Shown here piece after piece: positions 39,396 to 47,902 of a DNA stretch of 64,000 nt (the stretch's first letter is position 1; the number at the start of each line of letters is the position of its first letter). Under the pieces are notes generated by a model. That model did no database searches. It was not told the origin of the DNA and saw only the letters and a program-made list of their open reading frames with translations. The stretch is taken from assembly GCA_035550515.1 (NCBI GenBank), contig DASZOZ010000012.1, positions 1 to 64,000 on the forward strand. The letters run 5' to 3'. This DNA is from DATARH01 sp035550515 (lineage in GTDB: Bacteria; Pseudomonadota; Alphaproteobacteria; ATCC43930; CGMCC-115725). The translations under genes and the position numbers were made by a program.

Positions 39396-41690
39396 TCAAC
39401 CCCGCATCGCCCGCCACACGCGGGAAGCGGTGGCGGGCCCGACGAAAAGCCTGCCGCCGACCGTTGCCAGCGCATCGCGGATGGCGTTGTGGATCGCCGG
39501 AAACGCGGCGATCGCGCCGGCTTCGCCGCAGCCCTTGACGCCGAGCGGGTTGGTCGTGCAGCGCGTCGAATGAAACCCGATACTGAATTCCGGCAGATCG
39601 TCGGCGCGCGGCAGCGCATAATCCATGAACGAGGCGGCAAGCGCCTGGCCGCTGTCGGGGTCGTAGACCGCGGTTTCGAGCAGCGCCTGGCCGCTGCCCT
39701 GGGCGATCGCGCCGTGCGCCTGGCCGGTGGCGACCATGGGGTTGACGATGACGCCGTAATCGTCGACCGCGGTATAGCGGTCGAGCGTGACCTGCCCGGT
39801 GTCGCGGTCGATCTCGACCTCGGCGACATGGGTCCCGTTGGGGAAGGTCATCCACTCCCGCGTCCAGAAATGGTAGGTGTCGAGCGGCGCGCCGGCCTCG
39901 CGCGCGGTCTTGGCGACATCGAGCAGCGACACGCGGCGGTCGGTGCCGGTGACGACGAAGTCGCCGTCGGCAAAGCGGATGTCGGGCTCGGCGGCTTCCA
40001 GCATCTCGGCGGCGATGCGCATGCCCTTGGCGACAATCGCCTCGGCGGCGCGGAAGATCGCGGTGCCGCCCATATAGGTCGCCCGCGAGCTGCCGTGCCC
40101 GCCGCCATGCGCGATCAGATCGGTGTCGCCCTGCCGCAGCCTGATCAATTCGTTCGCCACGCCGAGCCGGTCGGCGAGGATTTGCGGGAAGGTCGTCTCG
40201 TGTCCTTGGCCGATATGCTGGGTGCCGGTGATCAGCGAGACCGTGCCGTCCGCCTCGAAGCGGATATCGACATTCTCCGACGGGTTACCGCCGGTTCCCT
40301 TGATGTGATAGGCGAGGCCGAGGCCGCGCAGCTTTCCCCGCGCCGCGCTGGCTTGCCGGCGGGTCGCAAACCCGTCGGTATCGGCGGCGGCCAGCGCGCG
40401 CTCGAAGGTCTCGGGGAAGGCGCCGCTGTCCACCCGGTTGCCGACGGCGTTGACCATCGGCATCGCTTGCGTCGGCACCAGGTTGCTGCGGCGCAGTTCG
40501 GCGCGGTCGAAGCCGCATTGCCGGGCGGTTTCGTCGATCAGCCGCTCGATGATGTTGTTGGCCTCGGCATAGCCGGGGCCGCGCAGCACGCCGATCGGCG
40601 CGGTATTGGTAAAGACCCCGACGACATGCAGGTCGATCGCCGGGATCGCGTAGACCGTGCCGGGCAGGAACGCGTACTGGAAGGTCTGCACCGCTGCCGA
40701 GCTGCCGGCGAGATAGGCGCCGAGATTGGCCGTGCTCTCGACCCGCAGCGCGAGGAATTTGCCGGACTCGTCGAGCGCCAGGGAGGCCGTGGCGCGCTGG
40801 TCGCGCCCAGCGTGATCGGCGAGGAACACCTCGCTCCGCGTCGCAATCCATTTGACCGGGCGGCCGGTCCGTTTCGCCGCCCACAGCAGCAGCGGGTGCT
40901 CGGGATAGACGAAATTCTTCGCGCCGAACCCGCCGCCGACATCCGGCGCGACAAACCGCACCTGCTCACGCGGCACGCCGAGCGCGCGGGCGGTGGAATC
41001 GCGCGTCACGTGCAGGCTCTGCGCCGAGACATGGGCGGTATAGCGGCCGGTCGCGGCGTCATAGGCGCCGATCAGGCCGCGCGGCTCCATCGGGTTGGTG
41101 ACGACCCGGTGGTTGTCGAGCACCAGGCTGGCGACATGCGCCGCCTCGGCGAAGGCGGCCTCCGCCGCGGCCCGGTCGCCGTGCCGCCAGTCGAGACAGA
41201 GATTACCCGGCGCCTTGTCGGTAACGATCGCGGCGCCGATTGCGCGGGCCGCGGCGGCGGTGGTCACCGCCGGCAGCGGCGCATAATCGATCGCGACAAG
41301 CTCCGCGGCGTCGAGCGCCTGGTCGCGGGTCTCCGCGACGATCAGCGCCACCGCCTCGCCGACATGGCGCACCTTGTCCGCCGCGAGCAGCGGCTGGGGC
41401 TCGAAGGCGAAGGGCTCGCCGGTCACCGTATTGGTCTCGGTGCCCGGCCGCAGCGCCGATAGTCCGTCGGCGGCGGCCTCGGCCGCGGTCAGCATCGCCA
41501 GCACCCCGGGCGCGGCGCGCGCGGCACGCGTCTCGATGCGCGCGATCCGCGCGTGGGCGTGCGGCGAGCGCAGCACGACCGCGTGCGCCAGCCCGTCAAA
41601 TCTCAAATCGTCGAGATAGCGCCCGCGGCCGGTGACGAACCGCAAATCCTCCCGGCGCTTCGGCGCATCGCCGATTTTCGCGCGGCCCAT
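39396..41690 (-). CDS. Xanthine dehydrogenase family molybdopterin-binding subunit (orphan)
   Basis: 764-residue large subunit of the molybdenum hydroxylase family (CoxL/XdhB-like). The N-terminal a/b hammerhead domain (GDAPKRREDLRFVTGRGRYLDD) precedes the molybdopterin domains: VRFVAPDVGGGFGAKNFVYPEH, the loop GVLRGPGYAEANNII, TGTQHIGQGHETTFPQILADRLG and the catalytic-Glu region GVKGCGEAGAIAAFPAIHNAI. The start at 41690 avoids a 12-residue unconserved extension. The loop reads RGPG instead of RGAG. No medium FAD subunit (CoxM), small 2Fe-2S subunit (CoxS) or maturation gene is adjacent, so partners must be elsewhere. The substrate could be CO, aldehyde or a purine analogue; it cannot be told here. 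Confidence 0.9.
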   Translation of the reverse strand: MGRAKIGDAPKRREDLRFVTGRGRYLDDLRFDGLAHAVVLRSPHAHARIARIETRAARAAPGVLAMLTAAEAAADGLSALRPGTETNTVTGEPFAFEPQPLLAADKVRHVGEAVALIVAETRDQALDAAELVAIDYAPLPAVTTAAAARAIGAAIVTDKAPGNLCLDWRHGDRAAAEAAFAEAAHVASLVLDNHRVVTNPMEPRGLIGAYDAATGRYTAHVSAQSLHVTRDSTARALGVPREQVRFVAPDVGGGFGAKNFVYPEHPLLLWAAKRTGRPVKWIATRSEVFLADHAGRDQRATASLALDESGKFLALRVESTANLGAYLAGSSAAVQTFQYAFLPGTVYAIPAIDLHVVGVFTNTAPIGVLRGPGYAEANNIIERLIDETARQCGFDRAELRRSNLVPTQAMPMVNAVGNRVDSGAFPETFERALAAADTDGFATRRQASAARGKLRGLGLAYHIKGTGGNPSENVDIRFEADGTVSLITGTQHIGQGHETTFPQILADRLGVANELIRLRQGDTDLIAHGGGHGSSRATYMGGTAIFRAAEAIVAKGMRIAAEMLEAAEPDIRFADGDFVVTGTDRRVSLLDVAKTAREAGAPLDTYHFWTREWMTFPNGTHVAEVEIDRDTGQVTLDRYTAVDDYGVIVNPMVATGQAHGAIAQGSGQALLETAVYDPDSGQALAASFMDYALPRADDLPEFSIGFHSTRCTTNPLGVKGCGEAGAIAAFPAIHNAIRDALATVGGRLFVGPATASRVWRAMRG

Positions 41691-41835
41691 CGGCTTATCG
41701 AAACCCCCTTTGCCCGCTCGCCGCAACTTCAGCCCATCGGGCTGCGTACTGCAACGGCGATATCGCCAGCGGCTTCGTCCGCACGGCGGGATTTTGTGCT
41801 AAAAGCGGGGCTTGCTGGTCCGCCGGGACGCGGGG

Positions 41836-44061
41836 ATGTCGTTTCATTTTTTATTGCGGCGCGGGCTCATCTATTTTCTGCCGCTGGTCGCGCTGGCGAT
41901 CGCGCTGACGGCGCGACTTGCCGCCCCGGACCTGCTCGACCGGCTGATGCTGATCTCGTTCGACACCTATCAGCGCATCGCCCCGCGCGCGGCGGGCGAC
42001 AGCCCGATCACCATCGTCGACATCGACGAGGCCAGCCTCAAGGAATACGGCCAATGGCCCTGGCCGCGCAGCATCGACGCGCAGCTGATCGACAAGCTGC
42101 GCGAGGCCGGCGCCGCGGTTATCGCTTTCGACATCGTCTTCGCCGAGCCCGACCGGACTTCGCCAAAGCTGCTGCTGGCCCAGTTGAACAAGCAGGGGAC
42201 GGTCGACACGGACACGCAGCGGCTGTTGACCAGCCTGCCCGATCCCGACGCGACGCTGGCCACGGCGATGAAGTCCCTGCCGACCGTCGCCGGGTTTATC
42301 CTGGTGGATCGCGCGTTCGACGAGCAGCCGCCGCAGCAAAAGGCGGGGTACGCCTTTGCCGGCGATGACCCGCTGCATTTCGTCGAGGGCTACCCGGCGG
42401 CAATCCCCGATCTCCAGCCGTTCCAGACGGCGGCCCTCGGCAACGGGTTCCTCAACGAGCATGTCGATTGGGACCAGATCGTCCGCCGCGTACCGCTGAT
42501 CATGAAGCTCGGGGAGAAGCCGGTCTTTTCCCTGGTCGCCGAGGTCCTCCGCGTCGTCACCGGGGCGCACACCTATATCGCCCGCGCGGCCGGCGCCAAC
42601 GGCGAGAAAAGCTTTGGCGAGAATACCGGGCTGACCGCGGTGCGGATCGGCCCGCTGACGATCCCGACCGACGCGGCCGGCCGCGTCTGGGTCTATTACT
42701 CGAAGCCGGAGATCGGCCGGCGGATGATTTCCGCCTCGACCATCCTCAGCGGCGCCTTCGACCCCGCGCTGGTCAAGGATCATATCATTCTGGTCGGCAC
42801 GTCGGCGGCCGGCGTCATCAACGACCAGCGCGCCACGCCGATCGCCGCCGGCGTCCCGGGCGTCGAGATCCATGCGCAGCTGCTCGAGCAAATCCTGCAA
42901 GGCATCTACCTGGCGCGGCCGGATTGGGGGAAGGGCGCGGAAATCCTGTTCGCCCTGGTCGCCGGCACGTTCCTTATCGTCGTGCTGCCGCGGATCGGCG
43001 CGCTGGCCACCGCCCTGTTCGGCGTCGCCGCGATCGTCATCGCCCTCGCGGTCTCGTGGTTCGCCTTCAGGGACGCGCATCTGCTGATCGATCCGGTCTA
43101 CCCGATCACCGTGCTGGTGCTGGTCTATTTCATCTCGTCGATCCTCGGCTACCTGCGCACCGAGGTGCGCCAGCACGAAATTCGCAGCGCCTTCTCGCGC
43201 TACATGTCGCCGCATTACGTCGCCGAGCTGGCGCGCAACCCGGAAAAGCTCGTGCTCGGCGGCGAGGCGCGGGTTCTGACCGTCATGTTCTGCGACATTC
43301 GCGGCTTCACGGCGATGTCGGAGGGGCTCAACCCGCACGAGCTGACGCATCTGATGAACAGCTTCACCTCGCCGATGACCAACATCATCACCGAGGCGCA
43401 CGGCACGATCGACAAGTATATCGGCGATTGCATCATGGCGTTCTGGAACGCCCCGCTCGACGACCCCGACCACGCCAAGAACGCGGTGCGCGCGGCCCAG
43501 CAGATCCGTCGCAAGCTGGTCGACCTCAACCGCACCCTACAGGCCGAGGCCGAGGCGTCGGGCAAGCCCTATCACGAGCTGCGCGTCGGCATCGGCATCA
43601 ACACCGGCGAATGCGTCGTCGGCAATTTCGGTTCCGAGCAGCGCTTCAACTACTCGCTGCTCGGCGACCCGGTGAACCTCGCCTCGCGGCTCGAAGGCCT
43701 GTGCAAGCTCTATGCGGTCGACCTCGTGATCGGCGAGGAGACCGCCGGGATGCTCAACGACCCGATGCTGCTCGAACTCGACCTGGTCGCGGTCAAGGGC
43801 AAGTCGCAGGCGGTCAGGGTCTACACGCTGCCGCCCGAAGGCGACGACGAGGCGGCCTACAAGGCGCGGCACGAGGAGCTGCTTGCCGCGTACCGCCGCC
43901 AGGACTGGGGCGTCGCCTTGACGGCGCTGGGCGAGGCGCCGCTCGCCGCGGTGCGCTATCTGGCGCCGCTCTACTCGCTCTACCGCAACCGGATCGCGCA
44001 TTTCCAGATCGAGGCGCCGCCCGAGGACTGGGACGGCGTCTACACGGCCGAGGAGAAATAG
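41836..44061 (+). CDS. Adenylate/guanylate cyclase with CHASE2 sensor domain
   Basis: 741-residue membrane-bound class III cyclase. One N-terminal membrane segment (LIYFLPLVALAIALTARL) is followed by an extracytoplasmic CHASE2 sensor (residues about 35-320, with SFDTYQRIAPRAAGDSPITIVDIDEASL and HIILVGTSAAGVINDQRATPI). Three further membrane segments lie at about 365-440. The catalytic domain has VLTVMFCDIRGFTAMSEG (first metal Asp), KYIGDCIMAFWNAP (second metal Asp) and GECVVGNFGSEQRFNYSLLGD (substrate and transition-state residues). The start at 41836 omits an eight-residue extension. It converges with a FecR-domain gene, a pairing seen repeatedly for CHASE2 cyclases. The product is probably cAMP. 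Confidence 0.92.
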   Translation: MSFHFLLRRGLIYFLPLVALAIALTARLAAPDLLDRLMLISFDTYQRIAPRAAGDSPITIVDIDEASLKEYGQWPWPRSIDAQLIDKLREAGAAVIAFDIVFAEPDRTSPKLLLAQLNKQGTVDTDTQRLLTSLPDPDATLATAMKSLPTVAGFILVDRAFDEQPPQQKAGYAFAGDDPLHFVEGYPAAIPDLQPFQTAALGNGFLNEHVDWDQIVRRVPLIMKLGEKPVFSLVAEVLRVVTGAHTYIARAAGANGEKSFGENTGLTAVRIGPLTIPTDAAGRVWVYYSKPEIGRRMISASTILSGAFDPALVKDHIILVGTSAAGVINDQRATPIAAGVPGVEIHAQLLEQILQGIYLARPDWGKGAEILFALVAGTFLIVVLPRIGALATALFGVAAIVIALAVSWFAFRDAHLLIDPVYPITVLVLVYFISSILGYLRTEVRQHEIRSAFSRYMSPHYVAELARNPEKLVLGGEARVLTVMFCDIRGFTAMSEGLNPHELTHLMNSFTSPMTNIITEAHGTIDKYIGDCIMAFWNAPLDDPDHAKNAVRAAQQIRRKLVDLNRTLQAEAEASGKPYHELRVGIGINTGECVVGNFGSEQRFNYSLLGDPVNLASRLEGLCKLYAVDLVIGEETAGMLNDPMLLELDLVAVKGKSQAVRVYTLPPEGDDEAAYKARHEELLAAYRRQDWGVALTALGEAPLAAVRYLAPLYSLYRNRIAHFQIEAPPEDWDGVYTAEEK

Positions 44062-44098
44062 CCGGGGTCAGCGCCCGCGGCGGTCAGCGCCCTGGCTG

Positions 44099-45055
44099 TC
44101 AACGTCCGCGGCCGACACCGCCGGCGCCCGTATTGCCGCCGTAACCGCCGCCCGAGGAGCCGCCGCCACCGCGTTGGCCCCCACCCGAATAGCCGCCGCC
44201 TCCGAAGCCGCCGCCGCCATAGCCGCCGCGACCCCCGCCGATACCGATGCCGAAGCCGAAGCCGCCGCCAAAGCTCGGCCCGCCAAAGCCCGGCTCGTAA
44301 GGACCGCCGGTCGGCACGTAGCCGGCCGGCGGCTCATAAGGGTTGTAGCCGCCCGGCTGCGGCGGGCTGGTTCCGCCCGGCGGCGGGGCGGGCGGCCGCG
44401 GCTGCGCGTTGAACAGCAGCGCGTCCATTTGCGTGGTGATGGCCGGAGCCGCCGTGCTGGTGCTGGGCGGGGTCGGCGGCCGGCCGAACGCGACATAGGT
44501 GGTCTGGCCGGCGTTCACGGTCACGGTGACGCCTTGCGCGCTCACCGCCGTCTGGCCCTCCTCGACCGTGACCCAGCTGTCGCGCGCCTCGGAGACGATC
44601 GTGGTGAACACCGTGCCGCGCACCCCGATGGTGCAGGCGGGGGTGCTGACCTCGTAGTCGGGTTTCGGCAGCAGGCCGGTCGAGAACCGCGCCACGCCCT
44701 TGGCGATCGACACCGCGACCTTGGAGGCTGCCGGGTTCGGATCAAACACGAACCGGTCGAGCGCGACTTGCGACGACGGGCCGATCGACAATTGCGTCTG
44801 GTCGGCGAAGATCACCCGCGAGGCGCTGGCATAGGCGGTGGTGATCGTCTCGTTCTGGAACACGTCGATGCCGGCGCGCAGCGTCTGGGTCTGGCGGGTC
44901 GAGGCGAGCGTGCCGGTGACGCTGTTGACGACCTGCGCGGCGGAGCCGATTTGCGTGTCGGCCCGTGCCGCGGGAGGGATGCCCAACCCCAGCGCCAGCG
45001 CCGCCGCGATCGACACCCCGGCGCCGGTCTTTCCGCCTGTCGAGTGCGCCATCAC
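44099..45055 (-). CDS. FecR domain-containing secreted protein with Gly-rich tail
   Basis: 318-residue exported protein. The signal peptide (SIAAALALGLGIPPAARA) leads to a FecR-type domain (residues about 35-190: LASTRQTQTLRAGIDVFQNETI, ASASRVIFADQTQLSIGPSSQVALDRFVFD, PACTIGVRGTVFT, WVTVEEGQTAVSAQGVTVTVNAGQT). After a Pro-rich linker, the last 80 residues are almost entirely Gly with Tyr, Ser, Phe and Arg, ending GGVGRGR. The single Cys is in the TPACTIGVRG motif. It is not a sigma-factor regulator, since there is no cytoplasmic part and no adjacent sigma gene. It lies 59 bp downstream of gspD, same strand, and converges with the CHASE2 cyclase. Could be a secreted or surface sensor partner of the cyclase. 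Confidence 0.85.
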   Translation of the reverse strand: MMAHSTGGKTGAGVSIAAALALGLGIPPAARADTQIGSAAQVVNSVTGTLASTRQTQTLRAGIDVFQNETITTAYASASRVIFADQTQLSIGPSSQVALDRFVFDPNPAASKVAVSIAKGVARFSTGLLPKPDYEVSTPACTIGVRGTVFTTIVSEARDSWVTVEEGQTAVSAQGVTVTVNAGQTTYVAFGRPPTPPSTSTAAPAITTQMDALLFNAQPRPPAPPPGGTSPPQPGGYNPYEPPAGYVPTGGPYEPGFGGPSFGGGFGFGIGIGGGRGGYGGGGFGGGGYSGGGQRGGGGSSGGGYGGNTGAGGVGRGR

Positions 45056-45114
45056 CGCCTCCCTTGTCGCCGCGCCTGCTTCAGGTACGCACCAGCGCTT
45101 CGTCCGGTTGCCCC

Positions 45115-47304
45115 CTATCGCGACGGCGTCCGCGGATGGGCGAAGGTGCTGTTGTCGAGCACGGTCTGAAACTGCTGCTCGATCTGCGCGGTGAGGCCGC
45201 GCGAATCCGCTTCGTTCGAGATCACGTGCGGGGTCATCAGCATGATCAGCTCGGTGCGCGCGGCGCCGTTGTTGTGGCTGCCGAACAGCGAGCCGATGCC
45301 CGGAATGTCGTGCAGGATGGGGATGCCCTGCTGCTGCCGGCTGTCGGTCTGCTGAATGAGCCCGCCGAGCAGGATCGTCTCGCCCGATTTGACGCTGACC
45401 GTGCTGTTGAGCCGGCGCTGCTGAAAAGTGGGCGAGTCGATCTGCGACGACGAGGTCGGCACCACCGTGCTGACCGACTGGTTGAGGTCCATCGTGACAT
45501 AGCCGCCGGCGTTGATCCGCGGCGTCACCTCGAGCACGACGCCGGTTTCCTTGTAGGTGACGTTGTTGAGCACGAGCGGGTTGCTGGTCACCGTGCTGGC
45601 GGCCGATTGGGTGATGATCGGCACCACGTCGCCGACCTGCAAGCGCGCGGTCTCGTTGCTCAGCACCAGGAGGCGCGGGGTCGAGATCACCTTGGTCTGG
45701 GTGATGCTCGACAGCATGTCGAGGATGATCTTCGGCTGGAAATTGCCGGCCACCCAGGACAGGTTGAAACCGGGGACGACCGGTGAGATCGCCGGCACGT
45801 TGCTGGTCGTCAGCAGCGTGTTGGTCTTGCCGTGGTTGATGTAATACTCAACGCCATAGTTGAGCGTGTCGTTGAGCACGACCTCGGCGACGGTGACCTC
45901 GATCAGCACTTGCAGCGGCGGCACGTCGATGCCCGCCAGGACCTGGCGGATCAGCTCGTAATCCCGGGCATTGGCGGAGATCAGCAGCGCATTGTGGGCT
46001 TCGTCGGCCTCGATCCGCACGCCGGTCTCCGGCGGTGGCGGGACGGCGGGAACCGCGGCGGCATCGGGAGCCGGTGCTGGCGCTGGCAGCGGCGGGGCGG
46101 GAGGCGCCGGCGCGGCGGTGGGCAATAGCGGCGGCGGCAGCGGTTTTGCCGGTCCCTCGAAGCCGGGCGCGGTCGGCGCCAGCCCGGTGTCGGTTGCCGG
46201 CGCCGAGGACGGCTTGAACTTGATGTCGAGGTTGGTCAGCAGGCCCTGCAGCTTCTCGCCGATCTGCGCTGCCTTGGCATATTGCAGATTGTAGACATAG
46301 ACCCGCCGCTCGGTCAGGTCGTGCGCCCGGTCGAGACGCTGGATCCAGGCCCGCGCCTCGTCGAGATAGCGCGGCGCGCGGGTGATCACCATGATCGCGT
46401 TGAGCCGCTTCACCGCCATGATGCGGATGGCGTCGCTGTCGGCCTCCTTGCGGGTCGCGGCGAAGATGTTGCGCAGCTCGTCGGCCAGGGCCGCCGGGTC
46501 GGCGTTGCGCAGCGGCACCACGGCGATCGAGGCGCCCGAGAGCTGGTCGATGTCGAACACCTTCACGGTGTCCTCGGCGAGCTGCAATTCGCTTGGCGTG
46601 CCCTGGATCAGCACCATCCGCCGCGCATTGTCGCCGGTGATCGGCGTGCCCGCCGGCAGCGTCTTTTCCAGCACGCGCTGCATGTCGGTGGCGCTGACGA
46701 AGCGCAGCGGAAAGATCTCGGTGCGCTGGCCGGGCGCGGACGCGGCCAGCGGCGGCGCGGCGTTGGACTTGCCGTCTTTGCGTAGCGGCATGACGCGGAT
46801 GACGCCGTCCGACTGCACCATCGTCGCGCCGCGGCTGTTGAGCACCGCCTCCAGCGTCGTCAGCACCTCGTCGCGCGAAATCGGCCGGCTGACGTTGAAG
46901 GTGACCGGGCCCTGCACCTCGGGGTCGATCACGTAATTGAGCTTCAGCGTCTCGCCGAGCACGGCGTGCACCACATCGCGGATATCGGCGCCGGCGAAAT
47001 TGAGCGTGACGTCGGCAGGGCTGGCGGCGCCTCCGGCGGCCTTGCTTGCCCCGGCGGCGGGCGAGTCGCTGCCGCGCACCACGATCGGCTGGATCGCGCT
47101 GCTGCCGCGGCTCGCCGGCACCGTGGCGACGGCCCGTCCCGGCGACGGCGCCGACGGCAGCAGCGTCGGCGTGGTGCTGGCGGCTGCCAGCGGGCCCACG
47201 GCTTCGGAGGCGAGTTGCTGCGTGTTTAACGACGATTGGTCGTTACACGCAGCGACGGCGACGGCCAGCGCGATGACCGGCCAGCGCCATGCTCGCTCCG
47301 ACAA
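45115..47304 (-). CDS. gspD: Type II secretion system secretin GspD
   Basis: Outer-membrane secretin, 729 residues from the TTG at 47304. The TTG is chosen because it gives a lipoprotein signal (WRWPVIALAVAVAAC, lipobox AVAAC near residue 20); the frame is open to 47427. Periplasmic domains: N0 (VTLNFAGADIRDVVHAVLG), then N1-N3. N3 carries a Pro/Ala-rich insertion of about 60 residues (about 365-430). The secretin core ends with NQSVSTVVPTSSSQIDSPTF, SGETILLGGLIQQTDSR, GIPILHDIPGIGSLFG and LIMLMTPHVI. The lipid anchor suggests self-piloting without GspS. It is divergent from the small-protein/cytochrome unit across 163 bp. Confidence 0.94.
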   Translation of the reverse strand: MSERAWRWPVIALAVAVAACNDQSSLNTQQLASEAVGPLAAASTTPTLLPSAPSPGRAVATVPASRGSSAIQPIVVRGSDSPAAGASKAAGGAASPADVTLNFAGADIRDVVHAVLGETLKLNYVIDPEVQGPVTFNVSRPISRDEVLTTLEAVLNSRGATMVQSDGVIRVMPLRKDGKSNAAPPLAASAPGQRTEIFPLRFVSATDMQRVLEKTLPAGTPITGDNARRMVLIQGTPSELQLAEDTVKVFDIDQLSGASIAVVPLRNADPAALADELRNIFAATRKEADSDAIRIMAVKRLNAIMVITRAPRYLDEARAWIQRLDRAHDLTERRVYVYNLQYAKAAQIGEKLQGLLTNLDIKFKPSSAPATDTGLAPTAPGFEGPAKPLPPPLLPTAAPAPPAPPLPAPAPAPDAAAVPAVPPPPETGVRIEADEAHNALLISANARDYELIRQVLAGIDVPPLQVLIEVTVAEVVLNDTLNYGVEYYINHGKTNTLLTTSNVPAISPVVPGFNLSWVAGNFQPKIILDMLSSITQTKVISTPRLLVLSNETARLQVGDVVPIITQSAASTVTSNPLVLNNVTYKETGVVLEVTPRINAGGYVTMDLNQSVSTVVPTSSSQIDSPTFQQRRLNSTVSVKSGETILLGGLIQQTDSRQQQGIPILHDIPGIGSLFGSHNNGAARTELIMLMTPHVISNEADSRGLTAQIEQQFQTVLDNSTFAHPRTPSR

Positions 47305-47467
47305 CCGCAGGCGCCGCTCCCTGCCGCACGGCCGGTTCGACCGGCGCACGGCGAAAAAACTGCGCTGCGACGTGGAAATCCCCCGGGGGTTAGGTGGACT
47401 TGATGTGCGTCTCGCCGGTAGAATCAACTACCGTCGTGGGGGGAGTCAACGGGCGCTGGGCTAAACC

Positions 47468-47902
47468 ATGAAGCGAGTTGGCAACATCCTCGCGGCATTG
47501 TCGTTTGCCGCGGCAAATGGCGCGGCGGCGGCCGAACCGCCGGCGGTCTCGGCCGGTCAGCTGATCGGCAAGACGCTGAGCGCGGTGGCCTTCGTGCCGC
47601 ACCCGGCCGGCATGCCGGGGGGCGGGGAGCTGTCGCGAATCATGCTCCAGGCTTACCTGGCGCCGGACGGGCGGGCGCTGGTGCGCGCCTGGGACACCAG
47701 CCGCGACGCCTATACCGTGCCGGCCGAGCGGCGCTGGAGCCTGACCGGCGATACCTTTTGCCTCGACGTGCCGCTCGCGGGGCCGCGCCCGATCTGCGCC
47801 GACATCCATATCTGGGGGCCGCGCATCGCCGGTGTCGGCGCCAGACCCTATGCGATGCTGGACGGCGATTTGCAGCCCGGCAACGTACTGGGGGTGCGCT
47901 GA
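47468..47902 (+). CDS. Secreted protein of unknown function upstream of cytochromes
   Basis: 144-residue protein with a signal peptide (VGNILAALSFAAANGAAAA, cleavage near 22). The mature part has VSAGQLIGKTLSAVAFVPHPAG, LSRIMLQAYLAPDGRALVRAWD, the beta-strand RRWSLTGDTFCLDVP and PICADIHIWGPRIAGVGARPYA. Two cysteines are in TFCLDV and PICADI. Its stop TGA overlaps the ATG of the first multiheme cytochrome (TGATG), so translation is coupled and the protein likely works with the cytochromes in the periplasm. No recognised domain. It could be a carrier, an assembly factor or a small T2SS substrate; none of these is shown by sequence. Confidence 0.75.
   Translation: MKRVGNILAALSFAAANGAAAAEPPAVSAGQLIGKTLSAVAFVPHPAGMPGGGELSRIMLQAYLAPDGRALVRAWDTSRDAYTVPAERRWSLTGDTFCLDVPLAGPRPICADIHIWGPRIAGVGARPYAMLDGDLQPGNVLGVR

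Noticed and set aside
38649..41462. Long plus-strand open frame opposite the crotonase and molybdenum subunit genes
   Set aside because: No motif or start signal; a shadow of the two genes on the other strand.
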